Origin: Armatimonadota bacterium
Lineage (GTDB): Bacteria > Armatimonadota > Zipacnadia > Zipacnadales > UBA11051
Assembly (NCBI GenBank): GCA_003542955.1
Contig: DPJP01000126.1
Coordinates: 7,501-16,974, forward strand
Length of the DNA: 9,474 bases
Reading direction: 5' to 3'
Numbering within the stretch: the stretch's first letter is position 1; every line of letters starts with the position of its first letter. A model generated the notes under the pieces. It ran no database searches. It was not told the origin of the DNA and saw nothing but the letters and a program-made list of their open reading frames with translations. Shown here piece after piece: positions 1-6,045 of the stretch. The position numbers and the translations under genes were made by a program.

Positions 1-338
1 TCTCCGACATCCAGGAGCGACTCGAGGTCGCCGGCGACATGCAACTGTTGACCATCGAGGACATGGCCTCTGTCGACTGGAAGCGCAAGGAGGATTGGCT
101 GAGCGAGCCCGTGCGACGCGGCAAGTTCTCAAGCCAGTACCGGCCCGCGCTGCTGACCGTGGTTGACGGGCACACGTTCTACGGCTACAAGGGCGAGGCG
201 GAGCACTTTGCCCGCCGCTGCCTGGGTGAGGTCTGTGAGGGGCCGGACCTGTGGGACAGCGCCAGGGCGCTGGCAATCGGGGAGGCAGTCTACGAGAGCG
301 CTCAGAGCGGCCAGCGAGTGGTCGTGGCCCAAGTGTAG
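1..338 (+). CDS. Gfo/Idh/MocA-family oxidoreductase, C-terminal fragment
   Basis: Only the last 111 residues are in the window; the reading frame begins at base 3 and is open at the left edge. The C-terminal part, YGYKGEAEHFARRCLGE followed by a stretch ending in a Ser-Ala-X-X-Gly turn and a short Val-rich strand, has the usual ending of Gfo/Idh/MocA dehydrogenases: a final helix containing 'A...A..IGEAVYESA' and then 'G..V.V'. Members of this family are cytoplasmic NAD(P)-dependent oxidoreductases, often acting on sugars or inositols. The Rossmann domain and the catalytic EKP motif lie outside the window, so substrate and cofactor cannot be judged. The gene ends 38 bases before the stop of the convergent membrane-protein gene, with no clear hairpin terminator between them. 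The family call is fairly good from the tail; a more specific function is not possible. Confidence 0.7.
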   Translation, partial: SDIQERLEVAGDMQLLTIEDMASVDWKRKEDWLSEPVRRGKFSSQYRPALLTVVDGHTFYGYKGEAEHFARRCLGEVCEGPDLWDSARALAIGEAVYESAQSGQRVVVAQV

Positions 339-376
339 ACGCGGCCGAGGCAGACTGGTCTACCGGGGCGGGCCGC

Positions 377-691
377 CTATCGCGGCTCGCCCTCTTGTTG
401 CTGCTCGCAGAGCCACTCACCATACGCGCAGCAGGCCAGGATGGCCAACTGCACGAATGCATAGAGGAACAGAGCCGCGGCAAGACCGGCAATGCCGTAG
501 GCGATAAAGACGAAGGAGAGGCTGAAGTTGGCGGACCCGAGCCCCGTCGTCAGCGAGAGTGCAACCATTGCCAACGCGCTGCCGACGACGTAGATGAACA
601 CAAGGTACTTCATCGTGCGATAGAGATGCCGGGCAGCTGCGAAGAACTGCTCGCGATAGGGTCTTCCATTGGCGCTTTCGGGCACCGTCAT
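377..691 (-). CDS. small two-helix membrane protein of unknown function
   Basis: The protein has 104 residues if started at the ATG at 689-691, chosen because a GGGAGTGA Shine-Dalgarno lies just upstream on the minus strand (complement of 697-704). An ATG 24 codons further upstream (763) would add a basic, low-quality extension. An amphipathic start (YREQFFAAARHLYRTMKY) leads into helix 1 (VFIYVVGSALAMVALSL). A short loop and a second long hydrophobic stretch (FSLSFVFIAYGIAGLAAALF, continuing to ILACCAY) follow, then an acidic, Gln-rich tail. The shape resembles short DUF5362-like membrane proteins, but I cannot assign a family. It is divergent from nadA and shares its upstream region, so the two may be controlled together. 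It is convergent with the oxidoreductase gene. Confidence 0.6.
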   Translation of the reverse strand: MTVPESANGRPYREQFFAAARHLYRTMKYLVFIYVVGSALAMVALSLTTGLGSANFSLSFVFIAYGIAGLAAALFLYAFVQLAILACCAYGEWLCEQQQEGEPR

Positions 692-768
692 CGTGCTCAC
701 TCCCGCGCGTCCTGATGGGCTCCCGCCCCGTTGATGTGGACCAGGGCGAGACCATCGTAGCACGCGGG

Positions 769-834
769 GGCGTGCAGTTCGCTCAAGATTGGCACAAAAA
801 TGACACAGCGGCTATAATACCGGTCCTGCACGCC
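769..834. repeat. 9-bp inverted repeat flanking the nadA promoter
   Basis: GGCGTGCAG (769-777) and its exact reverse complement CTGCACGCC (826-834) sit on either side of the nadA promoter. The centre of symmetry falls near base 801, inside the -35/-10 spacer. The arms are 48 bases apart, too far for one simple operator but suitable for two half-sites bound cooperatively. A 9-bp repeat at this spacing is expected about once or more per 10 kb in GC-rich DNA, so only its placement around the promoter is suggestive. Confidence 0.3.
789..818 (+). promoter_or_regulatory. sigma70-type promoter for nadA
   Basis: A TTGGCA -35 (789-794) is separated by 18 bases from a perfect TATAAT -10 (813-818), predicting a start near base 825 and a leader of about 64 bases before nadA. 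The -10 is followed by A (TATAATA), so the complementary strand reads TATTAT at 819-814 and could serve the divergent membrane-protein gene. No convincing -35 is visible on that strand. Confidence 0.65.
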
Positions 835-888
835 ACTATCCGTGGGCACCGTCCTGTCGCTGAACTCCACCAGTCAGGGTGTTGACGC

Positions 889-1806
889 ATGGGCAAGTCC
901 GAGACGGAGCTTCTTACAGAGAGCATCGAGCGGCTCAAGCACGAGCGCGGAGCCGTGCTGCTTGTGCATAACTACCAGATCCCGGAGGTCCAGGACATCG
1001 CCGACTTCCTCGGAGATTCCCTGGAGCTGTCGCGGATGGCGGCGGAGACCGACGCGGAGGTCATCGTCTTCTGCGGCGTACACTTCATGGCGGAGACGGC
1101 GAAGCTGCTCTCCCCGGAACGCACCGTGCTCATCCCCGACGCCTCGGCGGGCTGCCCGATGGCCGACATGGTTGACCCCGTCTCGCTGCGGGAGTTCAAG
1201 GCAAAGCACCCCGGTGTGCCGGTTGTGGCATACGTGAACACCTCCGCGGCGACAAAGGCCGAGGCCGACATCTGCTGCACCTCCGCAAACGCCATCGACA
1301 TCGTCAACGGCCTCGATAGCGATGAGGTCATCTTCGTCCCCGATTGCCACCTGGGCAGCCACGTGCAGGAGCGCTCGGACAAGCGGGTGATCCTCTGGGA
1401 GGGCTGGTGCCCGACGCATGTCAAGATACTCCCGGAGCATATCCAGCAGGCGCGGGAGGCGCACCCGGAGGCGGTTGTGATCGTCCACGGCGAATGCCCG
1501 GCGCCGGTGCGCGCCCTCGCCGACGAGGTGCTCTCCACCGGCGGGATGGTCCGCTTCGCGAAGCAGACTTCGGCGAAGGAGATCATCGTCGGTACCGAGT
1601 CCGGGATGGTGTACCGTCTGCAGAAGGAGAACCCGGACAAGGTTTTCCACAGTATCCACATAGCTGTGTGCCCGAACATGAAGAAGATCACGCTCCGCAA
1701 GGTTGCCGAGTCGCTCGAGAAGATGCAGTTTGAGGTGGACATCGACCACGACATTGCTCAGCGCGCGCGCGGCTCGGTCGAGCGGATGCTGCAGGCAAGT
1801 CGATAG
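889..1806 (+). CDS. nadA: quinolinate synthase A (NadA)
   Basis: NadA condenses iminoaspartate with dihydroxyacetone phosphate to form quinolinate, the first pyridine-ring step of de novo NAD synthesis, using an oxygen-sensitive [4Fe-4S] cluster in the cytoplasm. The 305-residue length fits the family. Visible hallmarks are the N-terminal VHNYQIPEVQDIADFLGDS (residues 26-44), AYVNTSA (114-120) and CCTSANA (129-135). The three cluster cysteines are C89 (SAGCPMAD), C174 (GWCPTH) and C261 (CPNMKKITL), spaced as in the characterised Thermotoga and Pyrococcus enzymes. The usual His-Pro-Glu motif is His-Gly-Glu here (residues 200-202). The start is an ATG with only a weak AGGG upstream; no better start is seen. 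nadB and nadC are not adjacent. The next gene follows after 20 bases, so co-transcription is likely. The family call is near certain. Confidence 0.96.
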   Translation: MGKSETELLTESIERLKHERGAVLLVHNYQIPEVQDIADFLGDSLELSRMAAETDAEVIVFCGVHFMAETAKLLSPERTVLIPDASAGCPMADMVDPVSLREFKAKHPGVPVVAYVNTSAATKAEADICCTSANAIDIVNGLDSDEVIFVPDCHLGSHVQERSDKRVILWEGWCPTHVKILPEHIQQAREAHPEAVVIVHGECPAPVRALADEVLSTGGMVRFAKQTSAKEIIVGTESGMVYRLQKENPDKVFHSIHIAVCPNMKKITLRKVAESLEKMQFEVDIDHDIAQRARGSVERMLQASR

Positions 1807-1826
1807 CGACATGGGAGGAGTGTCTG

Positions 1827-3164
1827 ATGCGATACGGATTGGTCTGCATGGCGATGGTGCTGGCCGCAACGCTGCTTGCGGGAGCGGCGACGGGGCAGGC
1901 CGCGAGGAGCTTCGGACCCGATGACTACGTCTACCCCGAGGGAAAGCGGTTCCCGCTCATGCTCTACTCGATCCATACCCCGGAGGAGTTTGCGGAGGCA
2001 GGCGAGGCGGGCTGGAATATGGGCCACAGATACAACTTCGACCATTCGTATATTGACCTCGCTGGACAGAACGGCTGGCTCTCGATTGCCCACCTAAGAG
2101 GCAAGACGAAGGTCGAGGCGCCGGTGGCGGCCGCCACCGCGGAGACGACCGTCGCCGGTGCACAGGCCGCGAACCCCGAGGAGGCAGGCGCCACCGGAGA
2201 GAAGCAGACACCCACGGAGCGTGCCCAGACGGAGGAGGAGGCCGCCGCGGACATCACGCTGATGGCGGCGTATGACAACCTCGCCTGGTGGGACCTGCCC
2301 GAGGAACTGCGCTACTGGCGCGAAGACGAATACGACATGGTCAAGAACCTCTCGGCATGGACCCGCAAGCACGATCCGCGCCAACGGCCGAACATCATGT
2401 ATATCGCCGGGCACTATAGCGCCGAGGCTGTGGAAAAGTATGTGGAATATCTTGATATCATCGGCACAGGCATCTACACGGAGTACAGCCACCAGCCCCG
2501 CGCGTGGGTTCGATGGCGCATGGAGGAGACGATCCGGGGCATCGAGTTGGCCGGCCACGAAGTCGGCCCCGACTACAGGAACGGCCAGCGAACACCCATC
2601 GGCATCCCGATGCTCTTCTGCGACATCACGAAGATGGGTGTGATGATCCCGCAGGAGGCATACCATGACTTCTGGTCCTGCATCGCCTCCGGGGCGCGCG
2701 GCATCGCGCTGTTCTCCTACTGGCACAAACGGGACGTGCCGACGCTGCAGAAGACGTGGGAACTCGGCTACAAGCGGGCTGCGGCCAACCTGATGGGGGC
2801 GGGAGGGCTCGACCAGGCAATCCTGTTCGGCGAGACCGTGCCGCTGCAGGTCGAGGTGACCAAGGGACCGCCGATGACGCCGACCTTCCGCCCCTACGGG
2901 CTGGAGGAGGATGTCAGCCTGCCCTCAGTCAATGTGTTGGCGAAGAGCTACCAGGGCACGCTCTATGTCATCACAGTCAGCTCGCACGAGCGGCCGGTGA
3001 CGGCACGGGTTAGTGGCCTGCCTGCGGGCGTAGAGCAGCTCGAGGTGCTGTTCGAGGAGCGGCCGGAGGAAAAGGGCGGAAACATGGTGGCGGTGACCGA
3101 CGGCGCCTTCGAGGAGGAGTACCCGTGGCTGACCGTCCACCTGTACAGGGCGCCGATGCCCTGA
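1827..3164 (+). CDS. secreted glycoside-hydrolase-like TIM-barrel protein
   Basis: The protein has 445 residues, started at an ATG with GGGAGGAG at 1813-1820. Residues 1-25 form a signal peptide (hydrophobic VLAATLLAGAA core, likely cleavage after GQA), so the mature protein is exported. The body reads like a clan-A-type barrel. An early strand with PLMLYSIH (44-50) and a helix TPEEFAEAGEAGWN come first. WWDLPEEL (154-161) stands where such proteins often carry an acidic catalytic strand end, followed by RPNIMYIAGHY (187-197), PIGIPMLFCDI and GIALFSYWH (292-300). Residues about 365-441 look like a C-terminal beta-sandwich (LYVITVSS... TVHLYRAP). Residues about 94-140 are an Ala/Glu/Thr-rich low-complexity insertion breaking the barrel. 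I cannot name a CAZy family or substrate; E159 or E160 as catalyst is inference. It follows nadA by 20 bases, an unusual pairing. Confidence 0.6.
   Translation: MRYGLVCMAMVLAATLLAGAATGQAARSFGPDDYVYPEGKRFPLMLYSIHTPEEFAEAGEAGWNMGHRYNFDHSYIDLAGQNGWLSIAHLRGKTKVEAPVAAATAETTVAGAQAANPEEAGATGEKQTPTERAQTEEEAAADITLMAAYDNLAWWDLPEELRYWREDEYDMVKNLSAWTRKHDPRQRPNIMYIAGHYSAEAVEKYVEYLDIIGTGIYTEYSHQPRAWVRWRMEETIRGIELAGHEVGPDYRNGQRTPIGIPMLFCDITKMGVMIPQEAYHDFWSCIASGARGIALFSYWHKRDVPTLQKTWELGYKRAAANLMGAGGLDQAILFGETVPLQVEVTKGPPMTPTFRPYGLEEDVSLPSVNVLAKSYQGTLYVITVSSHERPVTARVSGLPAGVEQLEVLFEERPEEKGGNMVAVTDGAFEEEYPWLTVHLYRAPMP
2122..2139. repeat. 18-bp perfect palindrome in the low-complexity insert
   Basis: CGGTGGCGGCCGCCACCG equals its own reverse complement with no spacer. 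It encodes part of the Ala-rich insertion of the glycoside-hydrolase-like protein. A gapless 9+9 palindrome is unlikely by chance in a window of this size even at high GC, although repetitive GCG/GCC alanine codons make it easier. Confidence 0.6.
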
Positions 3165-3216
3165 GGCCACAAGCAGGCCGCGGAAGGGCCCGGGGTGGAG
3201 ACAGGGAGGCAAGACG

Positions 3217-3669
3217 ATGTCCTGCTGCCTGACCACGATCACGATGCTGCCGATCGCCCTCGTACTGGCGGCGATCATCGGGAAGTTCGTCCTGCGCGGG
3301 CGGCGCGCCGCCGAGACAAGAGACAAGCTCGCAGAGTACGAGATCATCAAGATCGAGGACACGGCGGACCTGAGGGGACAACGCTCCGGCGGTGACAGGC
3401 AGGAGCGGGGCAAGGGAGCGCTGGCGTTGGTGCCACACAAGCTCTACTTCCTGAAGTGGTCGCCGAAGGTCGAGTTCGAGATATATGTCTCGGCGATGAC
3501 GAGCGTCGAGCTGGTGAAGGAGTTCATGGGCAAGCCCGACCGCAGCGAGAAGGGGCTCCTGCAGGTGAGCTTCGAGAACGACGCCGGCCAGCCGGATGCG
3601 ATGGCGTGGCAGGTGCCCGAACCCGAGCAGTGGGAGGCCGCAATCAGAGAAGCCATCGCGAAGAGGTAG
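3217..3669 (+). CDS. membrane-anchored PH/GRAM-like protein, copy 1
   Basis: The protein has 150 residues; the ATG is preceded by GGGAGG (3204-3209) seven bases away. Residues 5-26 form one transmembrane helix followed by RGRR, so the positive-inside rule places the rest in the cytoplasm. Residues 30-47 (AAETRDKLAEYEIIKIED) are a charged linker. Residues about 65-148 resemble a bacterial PH/GRAM-like fold: a GKGALALVPHKLYFLKW strand pair, then EIYVSAMTSVELV, then a strand with FENDAGQPDAMAW, and a closing helix EQWEAAIREAIA. PH-like domains bind lipids or proteins; the ligand here is unknown. It is a tandem paralogue of the next gene (98 of 150 positions identical by my hand alignment, no gaps). 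No specific family name can be given. It lies 52 bases after the glycoside-hydrolase-like gene. Confidence 0.75.
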   Translation: MSCCLTTITMLPIALVLAAIIGKFVLRGRRAAETRDKLAEYEIIKIEDTADLRGQRSGGDRQERGKGALALVPHKLYFLKWSPKVEFEIYVSAMTSVELVKEFMGKPDRSEKGLLQVSFENDAGQPDAMAWQVPEPEQWEAAIREAIAKR

Positions 3670-3766
3670 CGCCGCGGTGCCCCGGCCCTGCGGTCAGTGC
3701 GTCTACAGAGACGGAAGCAGAGCGGCGCGGCGCTGAAGCGCGCAACCGTGACCGGAAGGGAGTAGC

Positions 3767-4219
3767 ATGTCCTGCTGCATATCGGCCATACCGGTGTTGC
3801 CCTTTCTGCTGGTCTTCGGTCTCATCTTCCGGGCGGTCATAATGCGCGGTCGGCGGGCCGCGGAGGCACGCAGAGAGCTTGCCGAGTACGAGATCATCAA
3901 GATCGAGGAGGCGGCCGACTTCAAGGGGCAGCGCTCGCTCGGGAGCAAGCAGGACACCGGCAAGGGCGTGCTGGCGCTGACGCCGCACAAGCTCTACTGC
4001 CTGTTGTGGATGCCCAGAGCTGAGATCGAGGTCTATGTCTCGGCAATGACGAGCGTCGAGATCGTCGACGAGTTCATGGGCAAGCCCGACAAACAGGGGA
4101 AGAAGCTGCTCCAGCTCAACTTCGAGAACGACGCAGGGCAGCCGGACGCCATGGCGTGGCAGGTCCCGGAGCACGAGCAGTGGGAGAAGGCGATACAGGA
4201 CGTGATTGAGAAGTCGTAG
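3767..4219 (+). CDS. membrane-anchored PH/GRAM-like protein, copy 2
   Basis: The protein has 150 residues; the ATG is preceded by GGAAGGGAG (3754-3762). The plan matches copy 1: MSCC start, one membrane helix (about residues 7-26, PVLPFLLVFGLIFRAVIM), RGRRAAEAR stop-transfer segment, conserved EYEIIKIEE linker, and a cytoplasmic PH/GRAM-like domain (GKGVLALTPHKLYCLLW, EVYVSAMTSVEIV, NDAGQPDAMAWQVPE, closing helix EQWEKAIQDVIE). Differences from copy 1 concentrate in the membrane helix and in residues 57-64 and 108-118, which would be loops; this suggests different partners or ligands, or simple drift. It ends 30 bases before the ATPase gene, so it is probably co-transcribed with the ATPase/TOPRIM pair. 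The domain call rests on pattern recognition only. Confidence 0.75.
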   Translation: MSCCISAIPVLPFLLVFGLIFRAVIMRGRRAAEARRELAEYEIIKIEEAADFKGQRSLGSKQDTGKGVLALTPHKLYCLLWMPRAEIEVYVSAMTSVEIVDEFMGKPDKQGKKLLQLNFENDAGQPDAMAWQVPEHEQWEKAIQDVIEKS

Positions 4220-4249
4220 GCGGTACCGTCGCCGTAGCGGAGGCCGACA

Positions 4250-5377
4250 ATGCTCAGATCACTTGAGGTCGAGAACTACCGCGGGTTCGAGAAGTACCGG
4301 ATGGATGGGTTGGCCCGGGTGAACCTGCTTGTCGGCGACAATGGAGTGGGGAAGACGGCACTGCTGGAGGCGGCGCAGTTGCTCGGCTCGTTTCTCACTC
4401 CCTACGCCCTGCAGTACATCACCATGCACAGGGGCGAGTTCATCCCTGGGTCCGGCGGGACAGGTCCGCTCTCTGCGCAGGACGCGAGTCTGACGGGGCT
4501 TTTCCACGGACGTCATGCGGCGCCCCGGTCGACGATCAGGATCGCGGCGCCGAGTGACGGCGTGTCGCTGACTCTGACAATCCTCCCGATGGCAGATGAG
4601 CAGGCGAGAGAGCACGCGCAGCTGTATCTGGATCAGGCAGTAACAGACGCCGTCTACATGCTCCTGATTGAGCGCGTACTGCCTGGGGAGCGACGTGACA
4701 CGACGGCGCTGCCACTTCGCGAACGGATGGGAATGAGCACGAATGCACCGCAACACCACCGTCAGGCGTACGTGGGGGAGAACCCGGCCACCACGTTAGG
4801 GCCCCACTTCCTGCCGACCGAGTCCCTGAACAGTGACGGAATTCGCCAATTCTGGAACGAACTCATTGAGCAGGGGCGAGACGAGGAGTTGGTCCCTGCA
4901 TTGGGCATCGTCGTGCCGGGCACGGAGCGCATCTCCTGCCTGACTGAACGTGCGCGAGGTGACCATTGGGGAGCGCTGGCGGGATTCCTAGTCACCATTG
5001 GGGACGGCGGGCCTCCCGTGCCGCTGGGTAGCCTCGGGGAGGGCGCCTCACGTATGCTCACGCTCGCGGCGTCCATACTCGCCGCGGAGAGAGGTGACCT
5101 TGTCCTGATCGACGAGATCGACACGGGGCTGCATTATTCACGCATGGCCAGGGTATGGCACCTCGTCATCCGAACCGCCATCGAGCACGACGTCCAAGTC
5201 TTCGCCACCACGCACAGCCTCGACTGCATACGCGGGCTTGCATGGTGTTGTGAGAGCCATCCGGAACTCGCCTCTGAGGTGGCACTTCACAAGATCGAGC
5301 CGCGCCTGGACAAGGCTGTGCCCTTCCCCGCTCAGGATATCATCATAGCCGATGAGCAAGGTATCGAGGTGCGCTGA
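4250..5377 (+). CDS. OLD/AAA_15-type ATPase paired with a TOPRIM protein
   Basis: The protein has 375 residues; the ATG is preceded by AGCGGAGG (4236-4243). The N-terminal strand LRSLEVENYRGFEKYRMDGL is typical of SMC/RecF/OLD-like ABC ATPases. Further motifs are Walker A GDNGVGKT (29-36), an ABC-signature-like GSLGEGASR (260-268), Walker B LVLIDEID (284-291) running into GLHYS, and a switch His in TTHSLD (H322). The middle (about 100-240) is a modest insertion, not the long coiled-coil of SMC proteins. GEG...R and DEIDTGLHYS are usual in the AAA_15/AAA_21 ATPases of abortive-infection and OLD-like systems. The gene overlaps the TOPRIM gene by one base (TGATG), implying translational coupling and a shared complex. 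A role in anti-phage defence is inference; a housekeeping DNA-repair role is possible. Confidence 0.85.
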   Translation: MLRSLEVENYRGFEKYRMDGLARVNLLVGDNGVGKTALLEAAQLLGSFLTPYALQYITMHRGEFIPGSGGTGPLSAQDASLTGLFHGRHAAPRSTIRIAAPSDGVSLTLTILPMADEQAREHAQLYLDQAVTDAVYMLLIERVLPGERRDTTALPLRERMGMSTNAPQHHRQAYVGENPATTLGPHFLPTESLNSDGIRQFWNELIEQGRDEELVPALGIVVPGTERISCLTERARGDHWGALAGFLVTIGDGGPPVPLGSLGEGASRMLTLAASILAAERGDLVLIDEIDTGLHYSRMARVWHLVIRTAIEHDVQVFATTHSLDCIRGLAWCCESHPELASEVALHKIEPRLDKAVPFPAQDIIIADEQGIEVR

Positions 5378-6036
5378 TGGTCGCGACCGACGAGATGGCC
5401 CGACCGGAGTTGCACGTCGAGGGCCGCGACGACTTCCACGTCCTGCGTGAGTTGCTCGCGCGGCACGGACTCGCCACAGGCGCCACCTCTCCTGACCCTC
5501 GGTCCCCGCGGTTTGGGGTGGCGGACGGCGTCGAGAGGCTGCTGGACGCAATCGATGTCGCCGTGCGTGCCGCCGGCGACCGCCCCGTCGGCTTTGTCCT
5601 CGATGCCGACCTATCCCTCTCCAGCCGCTGGCAGGCAGTCTGCGACAGGGTGCGCGAGGTCGGCATGGCGCCACCGGAGGACCCTCCGGCCGAAGGGTAC
5701 ATCGACGTGGCGGAAGACTACAAGGCCACCGTCGGCGTGTGGCTGATGCCCGACAATCAGAGAGAGGGGAAGCTCGAGGACTTCCTGTGCAACTTGATCG
5801 CCGAGGGCGATGCACTCATCGGGCACGCGGGCGAGGCCACTGCCAAGGCGACAGAGATAGACATGCGGTTCGCCGATGGGGATGAGCCGAAGGCGATCCT
5901 ACACACGTGGCTCGCCTGGCAGAACAGGCCCGGCTGCCCGTACGGGACGGCTGTGCGCGCGAAGTACTTCGACCACAACGCGGAGGTGGCGCAACGCTTC
6001 GTCGACTGGTTCAAGCGCCTGTACGGCATTGAGTAG
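5377..6036 (+). CDS. DUF3226-type TOPRIM protein, partner of the ATPase
   Basis: The protein has 219 residues; the ATG overlaps the ATPase stop, with GAGGTG at 5366-5371. A second ATG six codons in (5395) is also possible. The TOPRIM fold is indicated by LHVEGRDD (E15 as the metal-binding Glu) and FVLDADLS (D76, D78 as the Asp pair). VGVWLMPDN...GKLEDFL (119-137) is the pattern I associate with DUF3226. TOPRIM domains coordinate Mg2+ and act in nucleases and topoisomerases; in OLD, Gabija GajA and PARIS AriB the TOPRIM part is the nuclease effector. The acidic residues expected for activity are present, so it is probably an active nuclease rather than a degenerate one. It is presumably controlled by the ATPase encoded upstream. 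The gene ends nine bases before the stop of a convergent gene. Confidence 0.82.
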   Translation: MVATDEMARPELHVEGRDDFHVLRELLARHGLATGATSPDPRSPRFGVADGVERLLDAIDVAVRAAGDRPVGFVLDADLSLSSRWQAVCDRVREVGMAPPEDPPAEGYIDVAEDYKATVGVWLMPDNQREGKLEDFLCNLIAEGDALIGHAGEATAKATEIDMRFADGDEPKAILHTWLAWQNRPGCPYGTAVRAKYFDHNAEVAQRFVDWFKRLYGIE

Positions 6037-6045
6037 AAAGACGCC

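Larger units (their letters stand above)
3217..4219 (+). repeat. tandem gene duplication, unit about 550 bp
   Basis: The genes at 3217-3669 and 3767-4219 are exactly the same length and align without gaps at an offset of 550 bases. A 26-base stretch is identical in both (3334-3359 and 3884-3909, coding EYEIIKIE), and long near-identities cover the VSAMTSVE and NDAGQPDAMAW regions. The N-terminal membrane helix has diverged most. The intergenic DNA before each copy shows no clear similarity apart from the Shine-Dalgarno. Confidence 0.9.

Noticed and set aside
874..1869. Long open frame of 331 codons on the minus strand opposite nadA
   Set aside because: It is antisense to a certain nadA, is Arg/His/Leu/Val-rich without recognisable motifs, and arises from the third-position GC bias of nadA.
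4250..6036. Calling the pair a true PARIS system (AriA/AriB)
   Set aside because: The architecture is similar, but the TOPRIM partner looks like DUF3226, not DUF4435, so only a PARIS/OLD-like description is supported.
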